Shown here: one piece after another, positions 1-9,541 of the stretch
Numbering within the stretch: the first letter of the stretch is position 1
Layout of the letters: each line of letters begins with the position of its first letter
Assembly: GCA_029449235.1 (NCBI GenBank)
Contig: JANATG010000008.1
Span: forward strand, 620,001 to 684,000
Direction: 5' to 3'
Length of the DNA: 64,000 nt
Source of the DNA: Linnemannia schmuckeri
Lineage: Eukaryota > Mortierellomycota > Mortierellomycetes > Mortierellales > Mortierellaceae
Translations under genes and position numbers: made by a program
The notes under the pieces: generated by a model
Seen by the model: only the letters and a program-made list of their open reading frames with translations
Databases searched by the model: none
What the model was told of the DNA's origin: nothing

Positions 1-890
1 CATTCTTCTTGAAGGGCCCATACGCCACAAACCGCCCGCCCGGTTTTAGAACCCGTCCCGCACCACGAACAATCGACTGTCCCACGACCCATGGTGAGAT
101 GTGGAAAACATTTGTCGTCATCACCATATCGTAGCACGGCTGCTCTTCCTGCCCTTGCCCTTGCTCTTGCCCTTGTCCTTGTTGATGTTCCTGCTGACCA
201 GCAAGGAGAACATGCTGCCAGTGAACAGGGTTCGTCACATCAAGCTCGAGGGCCGGACGGATAAGATGTCCTTCCTTGAGGAGGTCGGAAGCATAGGCGT
301 CAATGCTGGCCAGGAGAGCGGTATCGTATTCTGTGGGCTGGAAGGTTACGTTGGGGTAGGATTTTGAGAAATGATAGGTATGCTGTCCAGATCCCGAGCC
401 CACTTCCAACACTTACGAGAGGGGACGCGCACAGCCAAAAAAAAAAAAAAAAAAAAAAAAAAAGAAAGTATGGAATTCATTGCCCACAAAGAAAAGTAAA
501 TGGGAAGAGTAAGAAAGACGAGGTATTAGTAAGAGCCAGAAATAATATAGCCTTCCTTGCTTGTCCCACTTGAACACGTACCCTACAGTGGATATCCCAT
601 AAACGGTCCTCTTCATATCTTAGTTCAACTATCCATAATCGCACGAAAACACCGTTTATAATACCTTGACGGGCAGTGTCGAGATAGGGCCGCAATTGGT
701 CTAGGATCACGTCTTTGTTACGATCAGCAGCAGCGAAAAAGACCTTGCGATCCATCTGGACATATTCGCTGCAGTTCTGGTGAAATCCTGCTCCCTCTGT
801 TTGAGAAAGTTGCGCAGTGGTCGCATTGGTATTTGTGTTGGTGTCCGCTGGCGTAGGTGCGGAAGAAGAGGTAGTTGTCGTGTTAGCCAT
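1..890 (-). CDS. METTL26-like (DUF938) methyltransferase, 3' end outside window
   Basis: The gene runs right to left and is cut by the left edge. Exon 1 is 890-665 and exon 2 is 411-1, and the split codon (phase 1) rejoins in frame. About 212 residues are visible. After a Thr/Ala-rich leader, residues 58-72 (AADRNKDVILDQLRP) and 78-86 (EVGSGSGQH) match the start of the DUF938/METTL26 family, with its SAM-binding glycine motif. Later come DVTNP, a Gln/Gly-rich insert of about 20 residues, and FHISPW ... GAGRVLKPGGRF, a typical class I methyltransferase core. The family's substrate is unknown. The intron carries an A24 run near 439-462. The ATG at 890 is the first in frame. The fold is clear; no substrate can be claimed. 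Confidence 0.85.
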
Positions 891-1516
891 TGTAGTTTAG
901 ATGTTCGTTGAACGACGAAGAAGAAAGAGAGTGTGTTCGGTGCTATCGAGAACTGCCGTTAGGGTGGAGGTGGAGGTGGAGGAGGGTTGCTGATAAACAA
1001 AAAAGAAAGGAGGAAAAGAAGGAAAAAAAGGGAGAAGTGAGAAATGGAACAATTAACGAAAAGCAAGGGGGCACGAAGGACGGGGGAGAGCGAACGAAAG
1101 TAACCTTTGGTATGAGGGGGCGATTTTTGGCATAATGCTGTTATTGTTACTCGGGTTCGAACACTGGTAGCAAGGATTTTTGTTTGTGTCCCCACACCAT
1201 TATTGTGAACGAAGCGTGAGTACATAGACCTACAGTGATTGCGGACGAGTAGCAGCGAAGAGACCATTATTGGATTATTGTATTGTGTTGCGACGAGAAG
1301 TGAGAGTAAGGGGGTCGATTTAAGAGAAGAACAAAAAAGGGCGTTTCGTTGCGCATCGTTGGGTGGATTAGTGAGCATGCAAGCAGAGCGCGCGCCTGTT
1401 TTGATTTCTGTGACGTGACACATTTTCACTAATAAGGGTGGCAGAGCTGATCATATTTCGAGGCATTCATTCATTTCTCCCAACCACCACCACTAGACAG
1501 ACACACACATACTATA
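891..1516. other. Divergent intergenic region METTL26-like / SYF2
   Basis: This 626-bp gap lies between two divergent start codons and presumably holds both promoters. The part near the METTL26-like gene is rich in GAAGAAAGG-type purine runs. I see no coding exon or RNA gene; the longer open frames here are low-complexity Pro or Arg/Lys shadows. Confidence 0.5.
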
Positions 1517-2996
1517 ATGCCACCAAAGAAGAAGGCCGCACCCAGAAAGACAAAGGCGCAAGCTGTAGCAGAGGCAAAGGCAGAAGCAGAGGCACAGGCA
1601 GCAGCAGCAGCAGCGGAGGCAGCGGCGGAAGAAGTAACAACCAAAGAGGATGAGGAGGAGACGGTCACTGTCAAGACAACCACCATGACTACAGAGACCG
1701 TCATCACAACCACCATGACCGTCGTCAGCACACAGGACGAAACAAAGGAGGACAGCAATAGCAACAGCAACAAGATTGAAGAAGTCAAGGCGGAGGTAGT
1801 AAAAGAGGAGCCAGAGAAGAAGGGTGGTCGTTCCAAGAGAAAGGCCAAGGATGAGGCGACGGTGGTGGAAGAGGAAGAGAAGGTGACAGCAACAGCAACA
1901 AAGACAACGACCTCAGCAGAACCACAAGCACCAGCACTGACAAGTGGGCAGGACCAGGACCAGGAAATGAAGGAGGTCGAGCCTGAGGCGTCTGCCTCTT
2001 CGTTATCGTTGTCGTCTACAACTGTACCTGCACCAAAGTCGAATGGCGCGGGACTCACTATGGCAGAAAGGATGGAGAAACTGAAAGGACTTCGCCAAAA
2101 GATGGTAATGCATCCCTTCCAATACATTTGGCTCTTCTCACTTTATCACTTTGTGGAAAAAGAAATTGTTCTAACCAAACTCTTTTTCCTCATCTCGTAA
2201 TATAGAACGCATCAAAGCAAGCGAACAGGACGGATCTGATGGCAGAACACCAAAAGTCCAAGATCAACCACAGAGAGGAGGCCAAGAAGGCGAGAGCACG
2301 CGAGGCAGCAGAGGAAATGATGGCCAAGCAGGAAGCAGAGGAGGCAGGAGAAGACTATGAGCGTTCGCAGTTCTGGAACTACTCTGCAGAGAGTGTCGAA
2401 CGTTGGAATGAAAAGCAGGAGGCCAAGCGAATCCGCATGGACAATAAGTTTACAGGTAACACAAAGGAGACGGAAAGAGACTGATTGTCGTATTTTCATT
2501 ATTGGATTTTTTTTCAAAAATTACAGCGCCGTACGCCTGGATTTCAACCACGAGTTACTAACCACGCTTTCATACTTTAAACAATGTGTTTTTGTTAGAC
2601 TGGGACCAGATGAATCACAAAAAGTACTTGAAGCAGGTGACCGAGCTCAAGCCAAACTTGGCGGCATATAATGCAAAGAAGGAAGCAGCGATGCATGTGA
2701 ACGAGGATGGCGAGCTGGTGGTGGCGAGTGATTCTGGATTCTATCGGGATGCCAACTCAGTAGCGTTCTTGTCGGATGCTAAGCCCAATGCGCTTGCGGT
2801 GGATCGTCTTGCAGCGGATGTTGTCAAGCAGATTGAGGCACGGTCAAAATTCTCGAAGCGCAGGGCACACAAGGATGATGAGGATGTCAACTACATTAAC
2901 GACGCCAACCAGCGGTTCAACCAGAAGATTGCTCGGTTCTATGACAAGCATACCAAGGAGATCCGCGATGACTTTGAGCGTGGTACAGCTCTGTAA
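1517..2996 (+). CDS. SYF2: Pre-mRNA-splicing factor SYF2
   Basis: Exons 1517-2104, 2206-2455 and 2599-2996 give 411 residues. SYF2 belongs to the Prp19-associated (NTC) part of the activated spliceosome in the nucleus. The conserved part begins near residue 185 (MAERMEKLKGLRQKM) and includes the basic stretch HQKSKINHREEAKKAR, the helix QFWNYSAESVERW, the DWDQMNHKKY block and the C-terminal SKRRAHKDDEDVNYINDAN with FYDKHTKEIRDDFERG, the usual SYF2 ending. The first roughly 175 residues are a Lys/Ala/Glu/Thr-rich extension, so the protein is longer than typical family members (about 215-245). The ATG follows a CA-rich leader. A poly(A)-signal-like AAATAAA lies just after the stop. Identification is firm; the role of the extension is unknown. 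Confidence 0.93.
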
Positions 2997-3435
2997 TTTG
3001 TTTGCTGCAGTGTCTCTAATTTGTCGCAAGGCCAAATAAAATTGTCATTCATGAGAGTAGGTTATTAAGGGCGATGAGAGGTCGTTTACTTAGGAGTTCC
3101 TGTGGGGTCCAATTCTTGGCTTTTTTTTTTTTTTTTACTTTCGTTTTTTTTCAATACCCCCTCTCTTCGCTCGTTATTGTCACCCCCTCGTCTTTGTCGC
3201 CACCAAAAAAACAAATAACAACATCATTTGGCACATTCTCGGATACCCTTGTCTCACTCTCACTCAAAACGAATTACACACATTCACTCGTCCAGTCCAC
3301 CGTCGACATACAATCTCACGCATTCGTACGTCACGAAAGCCTTTTTTTTTTCTCGGCTGAATACATTCCAACCATTCTCGACTGAAACACACCCAAGTGT
3401 GAGAGGAGAGGCAAGGGCTCAGAATCCGGAACGTC
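2997..3435. other. Intergenic region SYF2 / HP1-like gene
   Basis: This 439-bp stretch holds the SYF2 3' end (AATAAA near 3035), a T16 run at about 3121 and a pyrimidine-rich leader before the HP1-like ATG. I see no other gene. Confidence 0.5.
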
Positions 3436-4680
3436 ATGGACGGAACATACGTGAAGAAGGAACCTAAGGATGACAGGAGCAGCACAGTCCTCAGCCACAT
3501 ATCTAGTAAGGATAAGGACAAGGACAAGGACAGGATCAAGGGCAGAGCCGAGAAGAAGAAGCGCACCCGAAGAGCTACTAACGGCAACGCTTCAGGGTCG
3601 GACGGTACTAGTGACCAAGACACGCCTGGTTCAGATACAGGCGATGACTCGGATGACTCAGAGGACGACGATAGCGAAGGAGGAAGTGATATCTTTGAGG
3701 TCGAGAAGGTTGTGGGTCACCGGTACGATCAACACAACGCGCTGAGCTACCATATCAAGTGGAAGGGCTACCCGGACGAGGAAAGCACTTGGGAGCAGGA
3801 GAGTTCGGTGTTTTGTGTGGACATGGTCAAGGACTACTGGAAGCTGTATAATGAGCAAGGAGGTAGCAGGACGGACCTGGAGGGGAGCATTAAGACACCG
3901 ACGGCGTTGTCTTTGTCGCTGAACGGGAAACGGAAATCCTCGACGAGCTCGGGGAGCACCAAGCACAGCGCTAACGGCATCAGTAAAGAAGGCAAGGCAG
4001 GTGGTGGAAAGGGAAGCTCAGGAGGACGATCAGGACGGTTCAGCCCAGAGCCTTTATTGCCTGATCTGTCACCTTTGGTAAAATCATCTGCTGCAGCTGC
4101 AGTAGCAACTGAAACCACGACGGCAACAACAGCGACCATGACGACGACAACGACAACGACAAGCACGACAAAATCTACTACATCTTCCAAGCGAGCAAGA
4201 ACCAGCAGCCCTGAGCGTCAACAGTCAACATCACAAGCTTCACGGAGGAACTCTAATACTCTTGCAATGCCGATTTCTACGGGATCCAGCAAGTCTTTGA
4301 CAACGAGTATACCGACCAAATCAGCCAAATTCACGTCAGAGTCGCGGAAAGGAACTACTACAACAACGACAACAGAGCAACAGCAGTCCAGAGACAGTTC
4401 TTTACCGCGGAAGCTGACGGCGGTAGGGCCCGTGCTGATCACGGAAGAGAACTGGACACCGCCGAGCCATTGGGATTCGTGGGACGGCCTAGTGGAGCGT
4501 GTGGAGGCAATCGAGACCCGGAGCGTGGATAAACATGACCGGTCGACGATGTTTGTACACCTGAGATGGAAGAATGGCAACCGACTGACGCTTCACCCTC
4601 TACAGGAGATCCATGACAAGGCCCCTCGGCGTCTGATCGACTTTTACGAAGGTCACCTCCAATTCCAGGAATCTGAATAG
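3436..4680 (+). CDS. HP1-like protein: chromodomain plus chromoshadow domain
   Basis: This is a single exon of 414 residues. Residues 1-80 are Lys/Asp/Ser-rich and acidic. A chromodomain spans about 85-140: FEVEKVVGHR, then YHIKWKGY and ESTWEQ, with the aromatic residues that cage methyl-lysine. The C-terminal domain at about 335-412 (LVERVEAIET, FVHLRWKNGNR, APRRLIDFYEGHLQF) has the layout of a chromoshadow domain, which dimerises and docks partners. HP1/Swi6 proteins bind H3K9-methylated nucleosomes and build heterochromatin. The roughly 190-residue linker between the domains is a low-complexity Ser/Thr tract with long ACA/ACG-coded Thr runs, about twice the usual HP1 linker. The absence of introns is notable beside intron-rich neighbours. 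It could be a paralogue rather than the main HP1. Confidence 0.9.
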   Translation: MDGTYVKKEPKDDRSSTVLSHISSKDKDKDKDRIKGRAEKKKRTRRATNGNASGSDGTSDQDTPGSDTGDDSDDSEDDDSEGGSDIFEVEKVVGHRYDQHNALSYHIKWKGYPDEESTWEQESSVFCVDMVKDYWKLYNEQGGSRTDLEGSIKTPTALSLSLNGKRKSSTSSGSTKHSANGISKEGKAGGGKGSSGGRSGRFSPEPLLPDLSPLVKSSAAAAVATETTTATTATMTTTTTTTSTTKSTTSSKRARTSSPERQQSTSQASRRNSNTLAMPISTGSSKSLTTSIPTKSAKFTSESRKGTTTTTTTEQQQSRDSSLPRKLTAVGPVLITEENWTPPSHWDSWDGLVERVEAIETRSVDKHDRSTMFVHLRWKNGNRLTLHPLQEIHDKAPRRLIDFYEGHLQFQESE

Positions 4681-5520
4681 GCAGGAAACCACCAACAAGG
4701 TTGAAATCTATAGCACGCGGCGCCTTTTTTCTTCCCTACTTCTTTTTCTTTAGCATACCACACTTTTCTTCCCCCTTCATCTCTCTCTTCTCAAACAATG
4801 TTCGTATCTTTCGCAAAAGTATGAACTACCATGCCACACACACTCTCTCTTTCTCTCTTTTTCGAACCTGACTGTCGTCATACTCTCCGCACTTTGCTTC
4901 TCACCAACTTGTACCTTATCTTGCCAAAAAGAATGAACAAAGGAAAAGTTAAGAAAGGGAGACACTCGGGACACACATGTTCGTGTCAATTGAGTGTCAA
5001 TTTGAATATCAATTGGAATATGGCCTAGACCCAACGAAAGATGTTCATGGTTCTTTACTTTCCCGCCCTGATTCATATTTGTGCATTTTGTGCAAAAGTG
5101 ACGGCATAGTGACCCGTACGCGACCTGTATTGGTCCATCTGACGAGCATAAGGGGTTACGAGAAAGGTACCACTGGAGAATGTGAGCTAAGCCAGTAGTG
5201 CGTGTTCGTAAAAGGGAAAACTGACCTGCCAAGACAAAAAAAAACGTCCCAATTGGTGCTGGTAGGATGATCGTCGCGTCCTTCTTGCGTTTTTTTCTTC
5301 TTATTCTTCACATCGCCTTCTTTTGTTGAGCGGTAACCCCTATCCTTTTAACTAGAGTTCTTTTCGGGCCTGGAAGGCTTTTACCAGCAGCCTGCAAGAG
5401 TAGTGGTGAAGCCTAGGTGAGCAGTCACGAGATCGCTGCTTGGCAGCGACTAAAGCCACCAATTCTTAGTGCTGGGAAAGTGAGTGAAGAAGTAGGGCCA
5501 TGTTGGAACGAACTCGCTCT

Positions 5521-5556
<36 letters not shown>

Positions 5557-6565
5557 CTTTACTTTCCTCTCACAGTCTTACACTTTTTCTCCACTCTCAA
5601 CTCGCCATTCGACATTTTGCATTTCGCTCTTTTCTCAATGTGAGTATTTCCATGACCCCTCATGTCTACTCACTCACAAACTCTCTTTTCACGCACAGTC
5701 CACGAAAGGAATACAAGGATAGCGAAAGTGAAAGGAGAGAAAAACTCAGTCAAAGTCGCAACTAAACGAAAGTAATATTACTCGGATTGACCGAGACCGG
5801 AGCACGAAAAGCATGGCCGTCTCATGGATCTTTTTTTAATCTGGAGAAAAGTGATATACTTCCAGGTGGAAGTAACATGGATCAGTACAGAGGATGTTAA
5901 TACATGGACAAGCGAGATACAAGAGGAGGAAGGAGGGACAATGACGACAGGAGAGGGACACTATGCTTACAAGGGCAAGACTAGCTCATTACCTGAGAAA
6001 TACTGCGAAGAGAGAGAGAAAGAGATGGACAGACAAACGGGGTGCAGCATGAGGTCAGGCAATGTCCCAAAAAAAGCGAGCTACCGACTAGCGTGTTTAT
6101 CTTTGTTCATTTTTCGTGTACTGTACCTGTTTTTGCCCGTTCCTTAACACGTCCCCTCACCATCGCAATCTTCCCTCCCGTTGTCATATTCATTATTTGT
6201 CGAGCGATCATTGCAACACCTTGCTTTGTTTTTGTGTTTTATTTGCGTCTAGTATGGTGGATTGGGGTCTTGATATCATTGATGATTTATGGGGGGAAAT
6301 AGTTGCTTGATGGGGGTGGATGAGTGAGGTGTCCGATTTATCCGGTGTTGAGAGAAGTAGGGTCTCCTCTCGTCCGTCTTAACCTTTCTTTCCTCCCTTT
6401 TCCTCTTTCCATTTCTTTCCTTCCTTTCTTTGAATGTGAGATTCCGCCAGATTTGCAAAGGAAGAAACAAAGGAAAGGAGTTCATTTGAGGAGAAGCAAT
6501 GCATATTTCTTTTTGTATGTCCGTCTGTCTCCTTTTCAATAAGGCAAGGCAGACAACACTCATCA

Positions 6566-6607
<42 letters not shown>

Positions 6608-7272
6608 TTCCATTTGAAGAGAAAAGGAGAGCACAAAATTGTTGCTGTGGTGGATGATTTTTTTTTTTTTTTTTGCATCCATGAAGTAGGCGCGCGGGCG
6701 GGAAGAAGTAAGGACGACGGAAGGAAGGGGGCGAGAATGAGGAGGGGGATGGACGGGGGTCTTGTACCCATGTTCATGCCTGGAGCGTGGGGAGTAATAA
6801 ATGCACAACAAGGAGGGAAAAAACAAGGGGTGAGAGTTAACGAGCAAATCAACGAGCAAACAAGAACGACACGAACCAGGCGAAACGGAACAGAATCGAG
6901 GCAGTCGGACGATGACTGTTGTATGTGCTCAGGACCCGTTATCATTTTCATTAACCTTGTTTTCATTTCTTTCGTTTTTCTTTTCACCGATAAATAGATC
7001 CTTGCTAGTCCAATTCCACTTCTTCACTCTTTCCCCAACCACTCACACGCACCCGCACTCGCACTCACACCCGCACTCACATTCGCACTCTCACTCGCTC
7101 ACACAAGGAGCCCTTTTCATTATCTCTCTCTACTGTGTTCATATACCTTCACCTTTTGATCAGTGTATACAACTTCATTCAGAGTCAGCAGGACCAACAA
7201 CAGCAGCAACAACACCTTCAACACCTTCAACACTAACACCAACAACAGGAACAACAACAACAGCATCATCAA
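4681..7272. other. Long intergenic region, low complexity, with coding-like fragments
   Basis: This 2.6-kb stretch has no gene model I can support. It contains T runs at about 5523-5553 and 6568-6605, CT-rich blocks, and CAC/CAA-rich sequence at 7040-7270 that is probably the leader of the next gene. A GTGAGT donor at about 5641 and a CACGCACAG acceptor at about 5699 would fit a 5'-UTR intron. Broken Arg/Ser- and Arg/Gly-rich coding-like pieces lie at about 5699-6060, and a hairpin-bearing stretch precedes the first T run; both are discussed in the findings. Confidence 0.4.
6568..6605. repeat. T38 homopolymer
   Basis: This is an uninterrupted run of 38 T in the long gap before the Gln-rich gene. 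A shorter T run follows at about 6658. Such runs recur at gene borders throughout the window. Confidence 0.9.
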
Positions 7273-8621
7273 ATGGATCTTCAACAGCACTACGAACAAG
7301 TCCACCAGCAGTGGCTCATGGAACAACAGCAGCAGCAGCACAACCAGCAGCTCTATGCACAGCACCTTCAACAGCAGAACCCTGGCAGGACAACACCCGA
7401 TCTGCATCGAAAGCGAGGTCTGGCCAACGAGTCTGACGAGTTCATGGGCATCAAGGTATATATTGTTGTTTTGTGTCTTTTTATGAACAAAAGAAAGAAC
7501 GCATTAGGGTTAATTGAGGTTGATCAAGACCCTTGTGTATATATGTGTGTGTGTGCCAAAAATACACCTGTCGGTAGTCGTCGCAGGAGCAGACACAGAG
7601 CAAATTGTTGTGAGCGTGTGGTTTGTTTGCGTGGTGTTGGTGTTAAATTAAATCCCCTTTTCCTCATTCTAATTCCTCTCTTTCTCATTCTTACCACGCT
7701 CTCATCTCCTTCATCTTGCTTTTGGTGCTCATCTTTGTTTAGAAACGCAATCTGGGCTCTGAGGCAGCGGCTCAGGGGATGTTTGGCTTTCCGGAAACAG
7801 GAGCAGATAGCCCTGGATCGATCATGTCGACAGAAGGAGCAGGGGCTCAAGCACAAATGGGTTACTTTGATCAGCAGCCATACTTTTCTGGTTCGTCCTC
7901 GGCAGCTACCAGTCCTCATCAAGGTGTTGGACTCTATCATCAGCAACAGATGCTGCAAGCCAACGCCTCTGCGCCCTCTACACCTGCAGTCAGCCTTGGC
8001 AACAGCAACAACAGCAACAACAGTGGTACATCTTCGTTGTCGAGGTCACCTGGCAGTACTTCGATCTGGGATTCCTTGGCACAGGGGTCGCATTCCAGCC
8101 CACCTACTCCAAGCGTGGCAACCATTGCAGGACGAACGACAGAGATAACGGCGAACATGGTCGCTTCGAACTTGATGTCTGGAACAAGTAGTACTGATGG
8201 AAGTGATCTCCAGCGGCGGTTATTGGAGGAACAACAGATGTTGCATGATGCTCAGCAGCAAGAGCAACAGAAGCTTCAGTTGGCGCAGCAATGGGAGCTT
8301 GAGCAAATGCAGCGGCACCAACAGGAAGACCAACAGAACAAGGCATGGCAACAACAAATGCAATTCCAACATAGTCCTCCAACAGTGGCGCCCATCCATC
8401 ACGACCATAATGATCCGGCGACATGGGGAAGTTACAACAATGTACCTGCGGCAGTTGGAGCAGTACAGTTTACGGGATACTTGGGAGGATATGGCAAGGG
8501 GTACACGCCGGCGGCGATTGGAGGTGTGGCGGCTTTGGCAGCGGTTTCTGCAATGGCTGCTAGTCGGCACACGCCAACGAATGGTCACCGCGGCGATTCG
8601 GGTATGGAGATGGACTTTTAG
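7273..8621 (+). CDS. Unrecognised Gln-rich protein
   Basis: Exons 7273-7455 and 7743-8621 join in phase 0 to give 353 residues. An in-frame TAA lies 14 codons upstream, so the ATG at 7273 is the first possible start. The N-terminus is Gln/His-rich (LQQHYEQVHQQWLMEQQ), followed by a basic patch (LHRKRG). The middle is Ser/Asn/Gly/Thr-rich and disordered-looking. Near residues 200-245 there is a Gln/Glu/Leu-rich segment with coiled-coil character (LLEEQQMLHDAQQQEQQKL). The C-terminus holds a Gly/Tyr patch (YLGGYGKGYTP) and an Ala-rich helix, which recur in fungal proteins of unknown role. No enzyme or DNA-binding domain is visible. A transcriptional or RNA-granule role would only be a guess from composition. 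Confidence 0.75.
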
Positions 8622-9541
8622 AGATGTGGCCCTGAGAAACATCTCAAGGAGGTTGGCTCTTTCTTTCTTCTTGTCTATCGTGTTAAAGGTGAGACACTTT
8701 TTTTATTTCGCTCTCTTTCTTCGATCCCTTTGGTCGTTCCCTCAACCCCTGCTTCTATGAGGCTCACCACCGGATAGATGCGATGCAACGTGCTTGTTTT
8801 GCCATCCAGCATGCACGCCATAATTCACTTTTTGAGATGGATTGTGTTTCGAACTAGTTAGTGTACTGATATCATTTTTCTTCCCGATCGCAATTTTTTT
8901 TTTAAATTAGCTCCCCTCCTGTGCGCCCTGGCAAACCAACAAAAAGACACCCGCCCGCCTGCCCGCCCGCCCGTCGCTCCTCCTTCTCTTTTGCTCTGCT
9001 CTGGGTTTGGCTCGCAATTTATTCGGGTGCTTAGCTGAGCAAGCGAGAGAATGAGACATGGGGGCCCAATCTACAACAACATCGTCAAAAAAAAAAGAGC
9101 ACAGCTCTCATATCCATACATTCATTTTATCACTCGAACATACCCCTTCCTCTCTGTCTCGCATTTTTATCGATCTTTTAATATTTCACTATTTTTTTTT
9201 TTTTTTTTTTTTCACGAACAAATCCAAACACTTTTTGAACTACTTTAACGACCCATTTTCTTTTTTTTCTATATCACGAACAAATCAAAAAAAAAAGCCG
9301 AGAAACGACTTGGCAATAATAAACAAAACAAAATATTACATATTAATACTTGCCTCAACAAATGAACAAACGAACAAAAGAATAAAAACAAACAAAAGAA
9401 TAAAAACAAACAAAGGAAACAAAACAAAAAGGATGGAAGAAAGATGTGTGAATGCGTTGGTTGTATGTGTATTTTAAGTTAGGGTGGTAGGTAGACAAAA
9501 AAAAAAAATAGAAAAAAGTTGACGAGAATCGACTATATAAT
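8622..9541. other. Convergent intergenic region
   Basis: This 920-bp gap lies between the 3' ends of the Gln-rich gene (+) and noxR (-). It has a CCCG/CCTG minisatellite-like stretch at 8948-8975, a T20 run near 9192 and A-rich tandem sequence at 9365-9413. I see no gene. Confidence 0.5.
9365..9413. repeat. A-rich tandem repeat
   Basis: Two to three imperfect copies of a 17-18-nt unit (ACAAAAGAATAAAAACAA) occur in tandem in the convergent gap. It is probably slippage-derived. Confidence 0.7.

Noticed and set aside
1471..2127. A 218-codon minus-strand frame opposite SYF2 exon 1
   Set aside because: It is the antisense shadow of the Ala/Glu/Thr repeats (Ser/Val-rich) and has no independent splice or family support.
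4777..5232. A 151-codon minus-strand frame after the HP1-like gene
   Set aside because: It has no ATG start, no recognisable motif and base composition like the surrounding non-coding DNA.
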